Source: JANWHQ01 sp963775275
GTDB taxonomy: Bacteria > Pseudomonadota > Alphaproteobacteria > Caulobacterales > Caulobacteraceae
Direction: 5' to 3'
DNA: 64,000 nt
Assembly: GCA_963775275.1 (NCBI GenBank)
Contig: CAVZII010000005.1
Span: 868,001-932,000, forward strand
The position numbers were made by a program, and so were the translations under genes. Below, in pieces: positions 33,117 to 42,138 of this stretch; position 1 is the stretch's first letter; the number at the start of each line of letters is the position of its first letter. The notes beneath the pieces were generated by a model, which saw only the letters and a list, made by a program, of their open reading frames with translations, searched no databases and was not told where the DNA came from.

Positions 33117-34561
33117 GCCGGGCGGACGAAGTGGTCGGCCAGGACCAGCGCCACCGCCGCCGAGACCCGCTTGCCGGTGGGGATGTGCAGGAATTCGTTG
33201 GGACCGTGGGCGTTGGAGTGCGGGCCGAGCACGCCGGTGATCACGAACTGGGCCTTGGGGAACTTCTCGCCGAGCATGCCCATGAAGGGGATCGAGCCGC
33301 CCTCGCCCATGTAGGCGGCCTCGTGGCCGAAGGCGTCCTGCGACGCGCGCGCCACCGCCGTCTCGAGCCAGGGCGCGAGGGCGGGCGCATTCCATCCGGA
33401 CTCGGCCGAATCCACCTTGAAGCTCACCCTGGCGCCATAGGGCGGGTCGGCCTCGAGCACCTTCTTGACCGCCGCGGCGGCGGCCTTGGCGTCGCCGGTG
33501 GGCGGCACGCGGATGGACAGCTTGGCCGAGGTGAAGGGCCGCAGCACATTGCCCGCGCTGCCCATCGGCGGCACGCCGTCGACGCCGATGACGCACAGCG
33601 TCGGCCGCCAGGTGCGGTTCAGCACCAGCTCGGGCAGCTCGCCGGTGACCGGGCTCATGCCCGGGACGAAGGGGAACTTGGCGTAGACCTCATCGCCGAG
33701 GACGCCCGCCGCCTTGCGAGCCTGGTCCGCGCGCTGGGCCGGGATCTGGACGTGCAGCTCGGGGACGAGGATCTCCCCGGTCTCGGGGTCCTCCAGCCGC
33801 GACAGGAGCTGGCGCAGGATGCGGAAGCTGGACGGCACCACGCCCGAGGCGTCGCCGGAGTGAACCCCCTCGTCCAGCACCTGGACCTCGAGGGCGCCGG
33901 CCATCAGCCCGCGCAGAGACGTGGTCAGCCACATCCGCTCGTAATCGCCGCAGCCGGAGTCCAGGCACACCACCAGCGAGGGTGAGCCGAGCCGCGGGCC
34001 CAGGTGATCGACGTAGCAGGGCAGGTCCGGGCTGCCGGACTCCTCGCAGGCCTCGATCAGGATGACGCAGCGGGCGTGGGGGACGCCCGCCTCCCTGAGC
34101 GCCAGGATGGCCGAGATCGCGCCGAACATGGCGTAGCCGTCGTCTGCGCCGCCGCGCCCGAAGAGCTTGTCGCCCCTGATCACCGGCGACCAGGGCCCGA
34201 GCCCTTCGGACCAGCCGGTCATCTCGGGCTGCTTGTCCAGGTGGCCGTAGAGCAGGACGCAGTCGTCCCCCTGGCCGGGGATGTCGATGAGGATCACCGG
34301 CGTGCGCCCCTCGAGCCGCACGACCTCGAGGGTCGCGCCGGGCAGGGCGGCGATCTTGCGCCGGGCCCAGGCCTCGAGCAGGGCCACCGCCTTGTCCATG
34401 TGGCCGTGCGCGGCCCAGTCGGCGTCGAAGGCCGGGGATTTGTTGGGGATGCGGATGTAGTCGACCAGGGTCGGGACGATCTCGGCGTCCCAGAGGGCGT
34501 CGATGAAGCTCTTGAGGCGCGCCGCATCGCGCTGGGCGGCGGGCGTGGAAAGGTCGGTCAT
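33113..34561 (-). CDS. M20-family dipeptidase/metallopeptidase
   Basis: 482 aa. Metal and catalytic motifs in order: LLYGHLDKQPE (H and D), FGRGGADDGYAMFG (bridging D), EACEESGSPDL (catalytic/ligand E pair), CLDSGCGDYERM (D ligand) and PHSNAHGPNEFLHI (final H). The dimerisation domain is inserted in the middle. Resembles M20 dipeptidases such as carnosinase-like/CndP enzymes. Cytosolic; no signal peptide. Followed by mobA with a GTGA overlap, apparently only a shared transcript. Confidence 0.9.
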   Translation of the reverse strand: MTDLSTPAAQRDAARLKSFIDALWDAEIVPTLVDYIRIPNKSPAFDADWAAHGHMDKAVALLEAWARRKIAALPGATLEVVRLEGRTPVILIDIPGQGDDCVLLYGHLDKQPEMTGWSEGLGPWSPVIRGDKLFGRGGADDGYAMFGAISAILALREAGVPHARCVILIEACEESGSPDLPCYVDHLGPRLGSPSLVVCLDSGCGDYERMWLTTSLRGLMAGALEVQVLDEGVHSGDASGVVPSSFRILRQLLSRLEDPETGEILVPELHVQIPAQRADQARKAAGVLGDEVYAKFPFVPGMSPVTGELPELVLNRTWRPTLCVIGVDGVPPMGSAGNVLRPFTSAKLSIRVPPTGDAKAAAAAVKKVLEADPPYGARVSFKVDSAESGWNAPALAPWLETAVARASQDAFGHEAAYMGEGGSIPFMGMLGEKFPKAQFVITGVLGPHSNAHGPNEFLHIPTGKRVSAAVALVLADHFVRPA

Positions 34562-34660
34562 GAAGGCGGTCCTGGGGGAGGTTCTGGACCGATCCTAGGC
34601 TCATCGACGGAGGCGGACAAACCCGGCCAGGCGTGCTCCGCGCACCGCCGGCGGCCGCGC

Positions 34661-34680
34661 CTGTTCAGGCACATGAACAG
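34661..34680. promoter_or_regulatory. Perfect 7-bp dyad in a divergent promoter region
   Basis: CTGTTCA-N6-TGAACAG lies between the divergent M20 peptidase and a small exported protein. It could bind a dimeric regulator. It does not fit the alphaproteobacterial LexA direct repeat GTTC-N7-GTTC. Function inferred only from symmetry and position. Confidence 0.35.
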
Positions 34681-34775
34681 AAAACAACCGCCCGGCGCGT
34701 GGATCGGCCTGCGGCTCCAGGCATTAACATACGTATCCCCACAGCCACAGGGGAACGCAACCAATGGAGCAAAGC

Positions 34776-35117
34776 ATGAATAAGGTCATTAGCGTTGCAG
34801 TTGCTGTCGCTTCGCTGGCGGTCGCGGTTCCGGCTGCGGCGCAAACCTTGAGGCACGACAACAATCGTATCTCGAACATGGAACATCGGATCAACCAAGG
34901 CGTGCGGGACGGCTCGCTGACCTGGCGGGAGGCCCGCGAGCTGAGGCGACGCGTGAACCGCGCGCGCCGGGTGGAGTACCGTTACGAGCGCCACGGCGTG
35001 CAGCGCTGGGAACGGCGCGCGCTGGACCGGCGTCTCGACCGGGTCTCCAACGAGATCTGGCGGCAGCGGCACGACAACCAGTACAGCTACCGTCGCCATT
35101 ACCGCTGGCGGCGATGA
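34776..35117 (+). CDS. Small exported Arg-rich protein
   Basis: 113 aa from MNKVISVAVAVASLAVAVPAAAQ (signal peptide, cleavage after AAAQ or AAA), with GGAG a proper distance upstream. The mature part is strongly basic (REARELRRRVNRARRVEYRYERHG, LDRRLDRVSNEIWRQRH, YRRHYRWRR) and helical. It looks like the small periplasmic Arg/Glu-rich proteins common in Caulobacter and sphingomonads, function unknown. An upstream 7-bp dyad may control it. Confidence 0.75.
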   Translation: MNKVISVAVAVASLAVAVPAAAQTLRHDNNRISNMEHRINQGVRDGSLTWREARELRRRVNRARRVEYRYERHGVQRWERRALDRRLDRVSNEIWRQRHDNQYSYRRHYRWRR

Positions 35118-35231
35118 GCGGCCGGCCTGACCGGCCCTCGACGAGCGGCGTGACGACCTTGGTCGGATGATCCAAAGTCGTCGCGCCCGCCCCTGCGGGC
35201 GCGGGGGCGCAGCAGCCCCTGGGGGCGCTGC

Positions 35232-35929
35232 ATGCTGGTTCTGGTCGGGATCGCGGTTCTGGTCGCGGGCTTCCTCGCGAGGCTCAACCCCCTCCTGATC
35301 GTGGTCCTGGCCGCCCTCGTCACCGGCCTGGCCGGAGGCCTCCACCCGATCCAGGTCCTTTCCGCCTTCGGCAAGGCGTTCAACGACAGCCGGTACATCA
35401 GCGTGGTCTGGCTGGTGCTGCCGGTCATCGGCGTCCTGGAGCGCGCGGGGCTGCAGGAGCGCGCGCGGCGGCTGATCGGGACCATCCGCGCCGCCTCGGC
35501 CGGACGGCTCCTGATCCTCTACTTCCTGTTCCGCCAGCTGACCGCCGCGATCGGGCTGACCTCGGTGGGAGGCCAGGCCCAGATGGTCCGCCCCCTGATC
35601 GCGCCCATGGCCGAGGCGGCGGCGGAAGCCAAGGCCGGACACCTGCCCGCGGCGGTCCGGCGGCTGGTGCGAGCCCACGCCGCGGCGACGGACAACGTCG
35701 CCGTCTTCTTCGGCGAGGACATCTTCATCGCGGTCGCCTCGATTCTCCTGATCAAGGGGTTCCTCGAGCAGGAAGGCGTGACGATCGAGCCCCTGAGGCT
35801 CTCGCTCTGGGCCATCCCGACGGCGGCGACGGCGTTTCTCGTCCACGCCGTGCGCCTGGTGCTGCTGGACCGCCGCCTGGAGCGCCAGGCCGCGGCGCAG
35901 GACCCGGGGACGGGGCCCCTCCGCCATGA
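35232..35929 (+). CDS. DUF969 membrane protein, stop apparently displaced by frameshift
   Basis: Hydrophobic protein matching DUF969: MLVLVGIAVLVAGFLARLNPLLIVVLAALVTGLAGGL, SVVWLVLPVIGVLERAGLQERARRLI, FGEDIFIAVASILLIKGFLEQ. In the sequence as given the frame does not end at the DUF979 start but runs on ~290 codons through it, which is not credible. One additional G in the G4 at 35906-35909 gives the tail DPGDGAPPP and a TGA overlapping the DUF979 ATG (ATGA). With DUF979 it is thought to form a transporter-like membrane unit. Function unproven. Confidence 0.8.
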
Positions 35930-36882
35930 TCAACCTGCAGATGGTCTATGCCGTCGCGGGGCTGCTGTTCATGGCCTTCGCCGCCGCGAGCGCCAGGGAC
36001 CGGGCCAACCGCAGGCGGTGGGGGACGGCCGCCTTCTGGGCGCTGGTGGGGACGAGCTTCCTGTTCGGCGACCTCTTGGCCGACTGGGCCAACGGCCTGA
36101 TCGTGGTCGCGCTCGGCCTGATCGCGGGCCTGGGCCTGCTGGGACATGGCCGTCCCGCCACGACGTCGCCCGAGGAGCGGCGCGCGGGCGCCGGGCGCTT
36201 CGGGAACACCCTCTTCCTGCCCGCCCTGGCCATCCCGGCCGTGACCGTGTTCGGCGCCCTGGTGCTGAAGACCGCGACGGTCGCCGGACGTCCCCTGCTG
36301 GAGCCCGGCCAGGCGACCCTGGTCTCGCTGGCGCTGGGCGCGCTGGCGGCGCTGGCCCTCGCCATGGCGCTCCTGAAGCCGCCCTGGCGCGCGCCCCTGG
36401 ACGAGGGCCGGCGGCTCGTGGACACGGTGGGATGGGCGGGCCTGCTGCCCCAGGCGCTGGCGGCGCTGGGCGCGGTCTTCGCCCTTTCCGGGCTCGGCAA
36501 GGCGGTGGGGACCCTGATCGGCGAGGCGGTCCCGCTGGACCACCGGTTCGCCGCGGTGGCCGCCTACACCGTGGGCATGGCCGGATTCACCGCCCTGATG
36601 GGCAACGCCTTCGCCGCCTTCCCGGTGATGACCGCGGCCGTCGGCCTGCCGATCCTGGTGGGCCGGTTCGGCGCGGATCCGGCGGTGATCGGCGCGATCG
36701 GCATGCTGTCGGGCTTCTGCGGCACCCTGACCACGCCGATGGCGGCGAACTTCAACATCGTGCCCGTGGCGCTCCTGGAGCTCGATGACCGCTGGGCGGT
36801 GATCCGTGTGCAGCTGCCGACGGCGGCGATCCTGCTCGCAGCCAACACCGCGCTCATGTACGTCCTGGCGTTCAGGAGCTGA
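35926..36882 (+). CDS. DUF979 membrane protein
   Basis: 318 aa and about nine hydrophobic helices: MINLQMVYAVAGLLFMAFAAAS at the start and, near the end, GMLSGFCGTLTTPMAANFNIVPVALLEL, the most conserved stretch of DUF979. The family always accompanies DUF969 and is presumed to be a permease half; substrate unknown. The next gene (DUF2891) starts 5 bases after it, giving the recurrent trio. Confidence 0.88.
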   Translation: MINLQMVYAVAGLLFMAFAAASARDRANRRRWGTAAFWALVGTSFLFGDLLADWANGLIVVALGLIAGLGLLGHGRPATTSPEERRAGAGRFGNTLFLPALAIPAVTVFGALVLKTATVAGRPLLEPGQATLVSLALGALAALALAMALLKPPWRAPLDEGRRLVDTVGWAGLLPQALAALGAVFALSGLGKAVGTLIGEAVPLDHRFAAVAAYTVGMAGFTALMGNAFAAFPVMTAAVGLPILVGRFGADPAVIGAIGMLSGFCGTLTTPMAANFNIVPVALLELDDRWAVIRVQLPTAAILLAANTALMYVLAFRS

Positions 36883-36886
36883 GACG

Positions 36887-37888
36887 ATGGACGCAGGACT
36901 GACGGCCGGCGCGGCGGACCGCTTCGCAGCCATCGCGCTTGGCCACGTGGAGCGGGAGTTCCCGAACAAGCTCGACCACGTCCTGGACGGCCCCGGTGAC
37001 GCGCGCCGGCCCAGGGAGCTGCATCCGATCTTCTTCGGCAGCTTCGACTGGCATTCCTGCGTGCACGGGTACTGGACCCTGGCGACCGTGCTGAGACGTT
37101 TCCCGCAGGGCGTCCAGGCCGGCTCCATCGCCGCCCTGATGGACCGGCGCCTGACGTTCGAAGCGGTCGCGGGCGAGATGGCCTATCTGGAACGGCCGTC
37201 GAGCCGCGGCTTCGAGCGGCCCTACGGATGGGCCTGGCTGATGATGCTGCAGGCGGAGCTGGAGCGTCACGACGGCCGGCCGTGGGCGGCGACGCTGCGC
37301 CCCCTGGCGGCGGCCTTCGCCGCCCGCCTTGCGGCCTATCTGCCCAAGCTGACCTATCCGATCCGCGCCGGGACCCACGCCAACACCGCCTTCGCCCTGA
37401 GGCTCGCGCTCGACTACTGCGCCAGTGCGGGCGACGAGGCCCTGGGCGGGCTGATCCGCGAACGCCTGACGCACTGGTTCGCCAAGGACCAGGACTGCCG
37501 GGCCTGGGAGCCGTCCGGCGACGACTTCCTGTCGCCGGCGCTGATGGAGGCCGAGGCCATGCGCGCGGCCATGGACCCCGTCGCCTTCGGGCCCTGGCTC
37601 GACCGCTTCCTGCCGAGGATCGCCGCACGGGCGCCGGCGACCCTGGTCACGCCGGCCCTGGTGAGCGACCCCACCGACGGCAAGATCGCCCACCTGGACG
37701 GGCTGAACCTCAGCCGGGCGTGGTGCTGGCGCGCCCTGGCCGGCGCGCTGGAAGCGGGCGACCCGCGCCGGCCCGTGATGCTGGAGAGCACCGATCGCCA
37801 CCTGGCCGCGAGCCTGGGGGCCGTGGCCGGCGACTACATGGGCGAGCACTGGCTGGCGAGCTTCGCCCTCCTGGCGCTGGGGGTCTGA
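36887..37888 (+). CDS. DUF2891 family protein
   Basis: 333 aa soluble protein: RELHPIFFGSFDWHSCVHGYWTLATVLRRFP, GWAWLMMLQAEL, LTYPIRAGTHANTAFALRLALDY, DFLSPALMEAEAMR and GEHWLASFALLAL. The conserved His/Glu/Asp pattern and all-helical make-up suggest an (alpha/alpha)-barrel enzyme possibly acting on sugars, but no activity is established. Third gene of the DUF969-DUF979-DUF2891 operon, so it may process what the two membrane proteins import. Confidence 0.88.
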   Translation: MDAGLTAGAADRFAAIALGHVEREFPNKLDHVLDGPGDARRPRELHPIFFGSFDWHSCVHGYWTLATVLRRFPQGVQAGSIAALMDRRLTFEAVAGEMAYLERPSSRGFERPYGWAWLMMLQAELERHDGRPWAATLRPLAAAFAARLAAYLPKLTYPIRAGTHANTAFALRLALDYCASAGDEALGGLIRERLTHWFAKDQDCRAWEPSGDDFLSPALMEAEAMRAAMDPVAFGPWLDRFLPRIAARAPATLVTPALVSDPTDGKIAHLDGLNLSRAWCWRALAGALEAGDPRRPVMLESTDRHLAASLGAVAGDYMGEHWLASFALLALGV

Positions 37889-37895
37889 CGACCGC

Positions 37896-38087
37896 TCAGC
37901 GCCGCGCGGCGCGGTCGGCGTCCCTGATCGCGTCCCTGGCCCCGCCGACGGCGTTCCTGACGGCGCCCTTGGCCTTGTCCATCTTGCCCTCGGCCTGGAG
38001 CTTGGCGTCGCCCGTCGCCTTGCCGGCGGCCTCCTTGGCGGAGCCAATCGCCTTGTCCGCCGCGCCCTTGATCCGATCCTTGTCCAT
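37896..38087 (-). CDS. CsbD-family stress protein
   Basis: 63 aa: MDKDRIKGAADKAIGSAKEAAGKATGDAKLQAEGKMDKAKGAVRNAVGG. This is the Lys/Ala/Gly-rich helical repeat typical of CsbD/YjbJ proteins. They are abundant under osmotic or general stress; molecular role unknown. A Shine-Dalgarno AGGAGG-like stretch precedes the ATG. It converges with DUF2891 and lies 63 bases after ccmI on the same strand. Confidence 0.88.
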   Translation of the reverse strand: MDKDRIKGAADKAIGSAKEAAGKATGDAKLQAEGKMDKAKGAVRNAVGGARDAIRDADRAARR

Positions 38088-38150
38088 CTGGTCCTCCTGT
38101 TGTGGGTGGACCAGGGCAACGGCTGGAAGAGGCGGGACGTTCCCTGCCGG

Positions 38151-39266
38151 TCAGGGTGGCGGCGCGGCCTGGCCGGACAGGGCGGTCCTCAGCGCGTCGG
38201 GCCGGTCCTTGAACAGGACGCGGGCCCGGGCGACGGCGTCCTGCTGCTGGCGGGTCTCGCCGAGGACGCCGTAGGCGCGGATCAGCCGCGCCCAGCCCGC
38301 CGGGTCGTCCGGCTGGGCGTTCAGGCGGGCCGCGAGGCGGGCGACCATGGACTGGATGAAGGCGGCTTGGTCGGCGGCGGGCGCGCCGGCCTGGGGCGTC
38401 TCGGCCTCGCCGGGCGGAAGCCGGCCGGTCTTGGCCACATGGTCGATCTCGGCCTGGAGCGCGGCCCGGTTGGGATCGCCCGCCGGCAGCCCCGCGAGGA
38501 TCGCCCGCAGCTTCTGAACGCCCTCGGCGGCGTGGCCTGCGGCGATGTCGGCCCGGGCGAGCATGTAGCGAGGGCCGGGGGTCGACGGATCCAGGGCGGC
38601 GGCCCTGGCGAAGGCGCTGCGGGCGTCGTCGGTCACCTCGCCCTTGCCGGCGATGGTCAGGGCCTCGCCGAGGCGCGCCCAGACGCCCGCGTCGTTCGGC
38701 GCGAGATCGGCGGCCTTCTGCAGGCTGCGCACGGCGGAGGCGACATCGCCCTCGCCGAGCTGGACGCGCGCGAGGAAGACCAGGGGCTGGGGATCCTTGG
38801 GACGCTCGGCGACGATGGACTGCAGGACGGCGTCCATCTGGGGCAGGCCGAGCTTGGTAGGGTCGGTGTGACGCCAGGCCCGGAGCCTTGCGGTGAACGG
38901 CTCATCGGGCAGGCCGGGCGAGCCCACCAGAAGGTATCCTCCGAGCGCGATCATGGGCGCGAGCAGGGCCGCAGCCAGGACGACGGCGCGCGCGCGGCGG
39001 TCGGGTCCGGGGGCCGCCGCCGGCGGCGGACCAAGGTCGGACTGGCGGATCAGGCGGCGCGCCGCCTCGGCGCGCGCGGCCTTGAGCTCGTCCCCGCCGA
39101 GCAGCCCGCGGCCCGCGAGCTCGTCGATCTCGCCGAGCTGGCGGCGATAGACCTCCAGGCTCGGATCGGCCGGGGCCGGCGAACGCTCGGCGCGGGCGGC
39201 GCGGAGCAGGATCAGCATCGCAGCAAGCCCGGCGAGGGCGGCGGCGAGGAGCCAGAACATCAGCAT
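38151..39266 (-). CDS. ccmI: Cytochrome c biogenesis protein CcmI
   Basis: 371 aa. N-terminal membrane helix (FWLLAAALAGLAAMLILL), then the CcmI head LEVYRRQLGEIDELAGRGLLGGDELKAARAEAARRLI, a second helix (VVLAAALLAPMIALGGYLLV) and a periplasmic TPR part (FLARVQLGEGDVASAVRSLQKAADLAPNDAGVWARLGEALT). CcmI chaperones apocytochrome c to the CcmFH heme lyase. The other ccm genes are not in view, so this is a detached locus or the cluster's other members lie elsewhere. Confidence 0.85.
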   Translation of the reverse strand: MLMFWLLAAALAGLAAMLILLRAARAERSPAPADPSLEVYRRQLGEIDELAGRGLLGGDELKAARAEAARRLIRQSDLGPPPAAAPGPDRRARAVVLAAALLAPMIALGGYLLVGSPGLPDEPFTARLRAWRHTDPTKLGLPQMDAVLQSIVAERPKDPQPLVFLARVQLGEGDVASAVRSLQKAADLAPNDAGVWARLGEALTIAGKGEVTDDARSAFARAAALDPSTPGPRYMLARADIAAGHAAEGVQKLRAILAGLPAGDPNRAALQAEIDHVAKTGRLPPGEAETPQAGAPAADQAAFIQSMVARLAARLNAQPDDPAGWARLIRAYGVLGETRQQQDAVARARVLFKDRPDALRTALSGQAAPPP

Positions 39267-39320
39267 GGCGCGGGGTTAGCCCGGATCGCGCGCGCCGTCA
39301 CGAGGTCGTTGGAGCGAGCC

Positions 39321-40694
39321 CTAAGCCGCAGCTCCGGACCGGTCGGCGGCCGCCGCCATCCGACGGCGGACGATCTGGGCCGCCTTATCGCCGCTGGCCA
39401 GGCCCAGGAAATCGGCGGCGATCTCGAGGTATTCCCGGATCCGGTCGAAGTCGTCGTCCTCGGCGCCGGCCCGCAGCCGGTCCAGGAGATCCTCGGCGTA
39501 GGTGTCGAGCCGCGACTGGACGGCCTCGGCGGTCTTGGTCCACAGGGCGCCATAGCCGAGCCGCTCGGCGGAGCTGCGGGTCTCCTGCAGGAGGCTGAGG
39601 CAGGCGCTCGCCCGCTTCACCAGGCGCTCGTCGGGGGCCTGGGAGAGCTTGGGCTGGCCGCGGGCGCCGCGATGGCGGAGGCCGGACGACTGCACCGGCA
39701 GGGCGGCGGCGACCTCGGCCTCGATCGACTTGAGCCGGACTTCCACCGACTGGGTGAGCGCGCGCTTCTGGCGGGTGAGGCGCGCGCCCCACGGCCCTTC
39801 GCGGGAGAGGTCGACCGAGTCGTCGAACTCCTGGATCTCCGTCGCGGCGGCGCGGACGGCCCGGCCGACGCGCTCGCCCTCCTCGCGCCCCGCGTCCGGG
39901 TCGAACACGGTGACGGACTCGAGCCGGGCATCGACGTCGTCGAGCAGCCGCTCGCCGAAGCTGGCGAGCTCGGAGTTGGCGACATAGCTGTCGACCGGGC
40001 GGTGCATGACCGCCGAAATCAGCCGCAGAACCGTCCACGGCTCGTCCAGATGGGCGTAGAGGATCTCGAGCAGACGCGGGCCCGCGTCCTCGGAGATGGC
40101 GGTGGCGTCGCGGAAGGCCAGGCGCGCGGCGGCCATCCGCTCGTCGGTGGCGCGGCCGAGCCATTCGGGCAGGCGCTGCAGGGCCGCGCGCGCCACCGGG
40201 ACGAGATCGAGGTAGGCGGCGAAGATCTCTGCGCCCTGCGCCCTGGCGGCGTCGAGCGCCTCCGCGGCGGCGGCGTAGGAGGGGTTGGCGCGCTCGCGCA
40301 GGCCCTTTGCGGCCTTCAGGCACAGGGCATCGAAGCCGGCGTCGGCGGAGGCCTCGGAGTCGTAGTCCGAAGCGGTGGCCAGGGCTGCCTGAACCTCACC
40401 GGCAGCCTCGGCCTTGAGGCCCCGCCACAGATGGGAGAGCGCGACCGGCGGGAAGCGCACGTCGTGGACACAGGCGGAGGCCGGGGCGCTCAGGGGCGCG
40501 AGCGGTGCGAACACCAGATTGCGCGAGCGCCGGTCGGCCGCCTCGCCGGCGACCACCTGCTGGATCACGCGCATCGCATCGTGCCGTTCGGCGCCGGAGG
40601 AGAGGGTCATCTCCAGGGCGCGGATCGCGCTGTCGGACGCGGTCTGGATCAGCGTCCGCACGCTGCCGAGCTGGCCTTCGGACAGGCTGGTCAT
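39321..40694 (-). CDS. Conserved hypothetical helical protein
   Basis: 457 aa from MTSLSEGQLGSVRTLIQTASDSAIRALEMTLSSG. Soluble, long helices, many Ala/Arg/Leu; no signal peptide or membrane segment. Phrases such as YLDLVPVARAALQRLPEWLGRATDERMAAARLAFRDATAISEDAG and LEIAADFLGLASGDKAAQIVRRRMA suggest an all-alpha scaffold. I recognise no named domain; it has the feel of a Caulobacterales-specific family. 54 bases ahead of ccmI on the same strand. Confidence 0.72.
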   Translation of the reverse strand: MTSLSEGQLGSVRTLIQTASDSAIRALEMTLSSGAERHDAMRVIQQVVAGEAADRRSRNLVFAPLAPLSAPASACVHDVRFPPVALSHLWRGLKAEAAGEVQAALATASDYDSEASADAGFDALCLKAAKGLRERANPSYAAAAEALDAARAQGAEIFAAYLDLVPVARAALQRLPEWLGRATDERMAAARLAFRDATAISEDAGPRLLEILYAHLDEPWTVLRLISAVMHRPVDSYVANSELASFGERLLDDVDARLESVTVFDPDAGREEGERVGRAVRAAATEIQEFDDSVDLSREGPWGARLTRQKRALTQSVEVRLKSIEAEVAAALPVQSSGLRHRGARGQPKLSQAPDERLVKRASACLSLLQETRSSAERLGYGALWTKTAEAVQSRLDTYAEDLLDRLRAGAEDDDFDRIREYLEIAADFLGLASGDKAAQIVRRRMAAAADRSGAAA

Positions 40695-40764
40695 AGGTCC
40701 CCCGAGGCTCCCCAGATCGCCAGTGTGCTGAACGCCGGTTAAGGTTTCCTCTCCGGGGCCCCGA

Positions 40765-42138
40765 TCAGGCCCTGGGCAGATCGATGACGACCTCGAGCCC
40801 TCCGTGCGCGGACCGTCCGAAGGTGATCGTCCCGCGGTAGGCGCGCACCAGCTCGTCGACGATGGAGAGGCCCAGGCCCGATCCCGGCGCGCTCTCGTCG
40901 AGACGCGCGCCGCGCTCGAGCACCTCGCCGCGCTGCTCCTCGGGAAGGCCTGGGCCATCGTCCTCGACCTTGAGCCTCAGGACCTCCGGGGAGACGGGCT
41001 CGGCCGAGGCCCAGACGCCGCGCCGACACCATTTGCAGGCGTTCTCCAGGACGTTGCCCGCGACCTCCAGGAAGTCCTGTCGCTCGCCCTGGAAGGCGAG
41101 GTCGTCGTCCGCGCGCCAGTCGATGACTATGCCGCGGGGCTCGAAGATCTTCTCCAGCGTGCGCGCGAGCTCCTCCAACGCCGGCGCGATCAGGGTGCGG
41201 TCGCGCGAGCCCTGGGCGCGGGCGGCGGCGCGGGCGCGGCGCAGGTGGTGGTCGACCTGAAGGCGCATGGCGTGGGCCTGGCGGCCGACGAGGTCGGCGA
41301 GCGGCCCCTTGGAGACCGACGCCTCGGCGAGCATCACCGACAGCGGAGTCTTGAGCGCATGGGCGAGGTTGCCGACGTGGGTGCGCTGGCGCTCGATGAC
41401 CTCCTGGTTGTGGGCGACCAGGGCGTTGAGCTCCTGGGCCAGGGGCTCCAGCTCGGCCGGGTAGCGCGCCACGACCCGCTCGGCGCGGCCCTTGCGCAGG
41501 TCCGCCACCTCGCGCCGGAGCTCGAACACGGGCCGAAGACCGATGCGCACCTGCAGGATCACCGCCGCGAGCAGGGCCGCGCCCAGGACGGCGAGGAGGA
41601 TCGCCGTGCGGATCATGAAGCCCTGGACGTCGCGATCCAGCAGGGTGCGGTCTTCGGCCGCCATGAACACGACCGGCTGCGTGCGCCCGGGAAGGCTGCG
41701 GGTCATGGCCACGACCCTGAGCGGCTCGCCGAGCGGCCCCCTGGAATCGTAGAAGATGGTCGAGCCCATGGACAGGCGGGCGGGATCGGCCGGACCGTCC
41801 AGGTCGCTGTCCCACAGTGAGCGCGAGCGGGCCAGGGGGCGCAGCTCGACCTTGCCCGTGCGCTCGGCCAGCTGCCAGTACTTGCCCGAATAGGCCCGGG
41901 TGGACCGGGCGTCGGTGAGCGGCGGCGGCGTCAGCCGGCCCTGGTCGTCGATCGAGGCTCCGGCCAGCAGGCCGTCGGCGGCGTCCGCGAGGCTGCCGTC
42001 GAAGCGGCCGATCGCCGAGGCGTAGAAGATCGCGGTCAGGGCGAGCAGGGTCACCACCAGGAACGCGAGGCTCCAGCCCGCCGCCAGAAGGATCAGGCGG
42101 CCGACCAGGGAGCTCTGGCTGAAGTCCCGGAGGCTCAC
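40765..42138 (-). CDS. PhoQ-like sensor histidine kinase
   Basis: 457 aa. Two membrane helices (residues ~14-40 and ~175-200) bracket a ~130-aa periplasmic sensor. A HAMP-like segment follows, then a HisKA domain with phospho-His in VGNLAHALKTPLSVML and an HATPase with N box VLENACKWC, G1 DDGPGLP and G2 GSGLGLSIV. This matches the PhoQ/AlgZ group sensing envelope or cation cues. It overlaps the response-regulator gene by 4 bases (regulator first), forming one operon with the PepSY protein. Confidence 0.92.
   Translation of the reverse strand: MSLRDFSQSSLVGRLILLAAGWSLAFLVVTLLALTAIFYASAIGRFDGSLADAADGLLAGASIDDQGRLTPPPLTDARSTRAYSGKYWQLAERTGKVELRPLARSRSLWDSDLDGPADPARLSMGSTIFYDSRGPLGEPLRVVAMTRSLPGRTQPVVFMAAEDRTLLDRDVQGFMIRTAILLAVLGAALLAAVILQVRIGLRPVFELRREVADLRKGRAERVVARYPAELEPLAQELNALVAHNQEVIERQRTHVGNLAHALKTPLSVMLAEASVSKGPLADLVGRQAHAMRLQVDHHLRRARAAARAQGSRDRTLIAPALEELARTLEKIFEPRGIVIDWRADDDLAFQGERQDFLEVAGNVLENACKWCRRGVWASAEPVSPEVLRLKVEDDGPGLPEEQRGEVLERGARLDESAPGSGLGLSIVDELVRAYRGTITFGRSAHGGLEVVIDLPRA

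Noticed and set aside
34661..34680. LexA (SOS) box
   Set aside because: The dyad is GTTC-N8-GAAC type with inverted arms; the alphaproteobacterial LexA site is a direct repeat GTTC-N7-GTTC.
35930..36788. Continuation of the DUF969 frame for about 290 more codons
   Set aside because: It overlaps the whole DUF979 gene in another frame and turns into Arg/Gly-rich shadow sequence; a one-base frameshift at a G run explains it.
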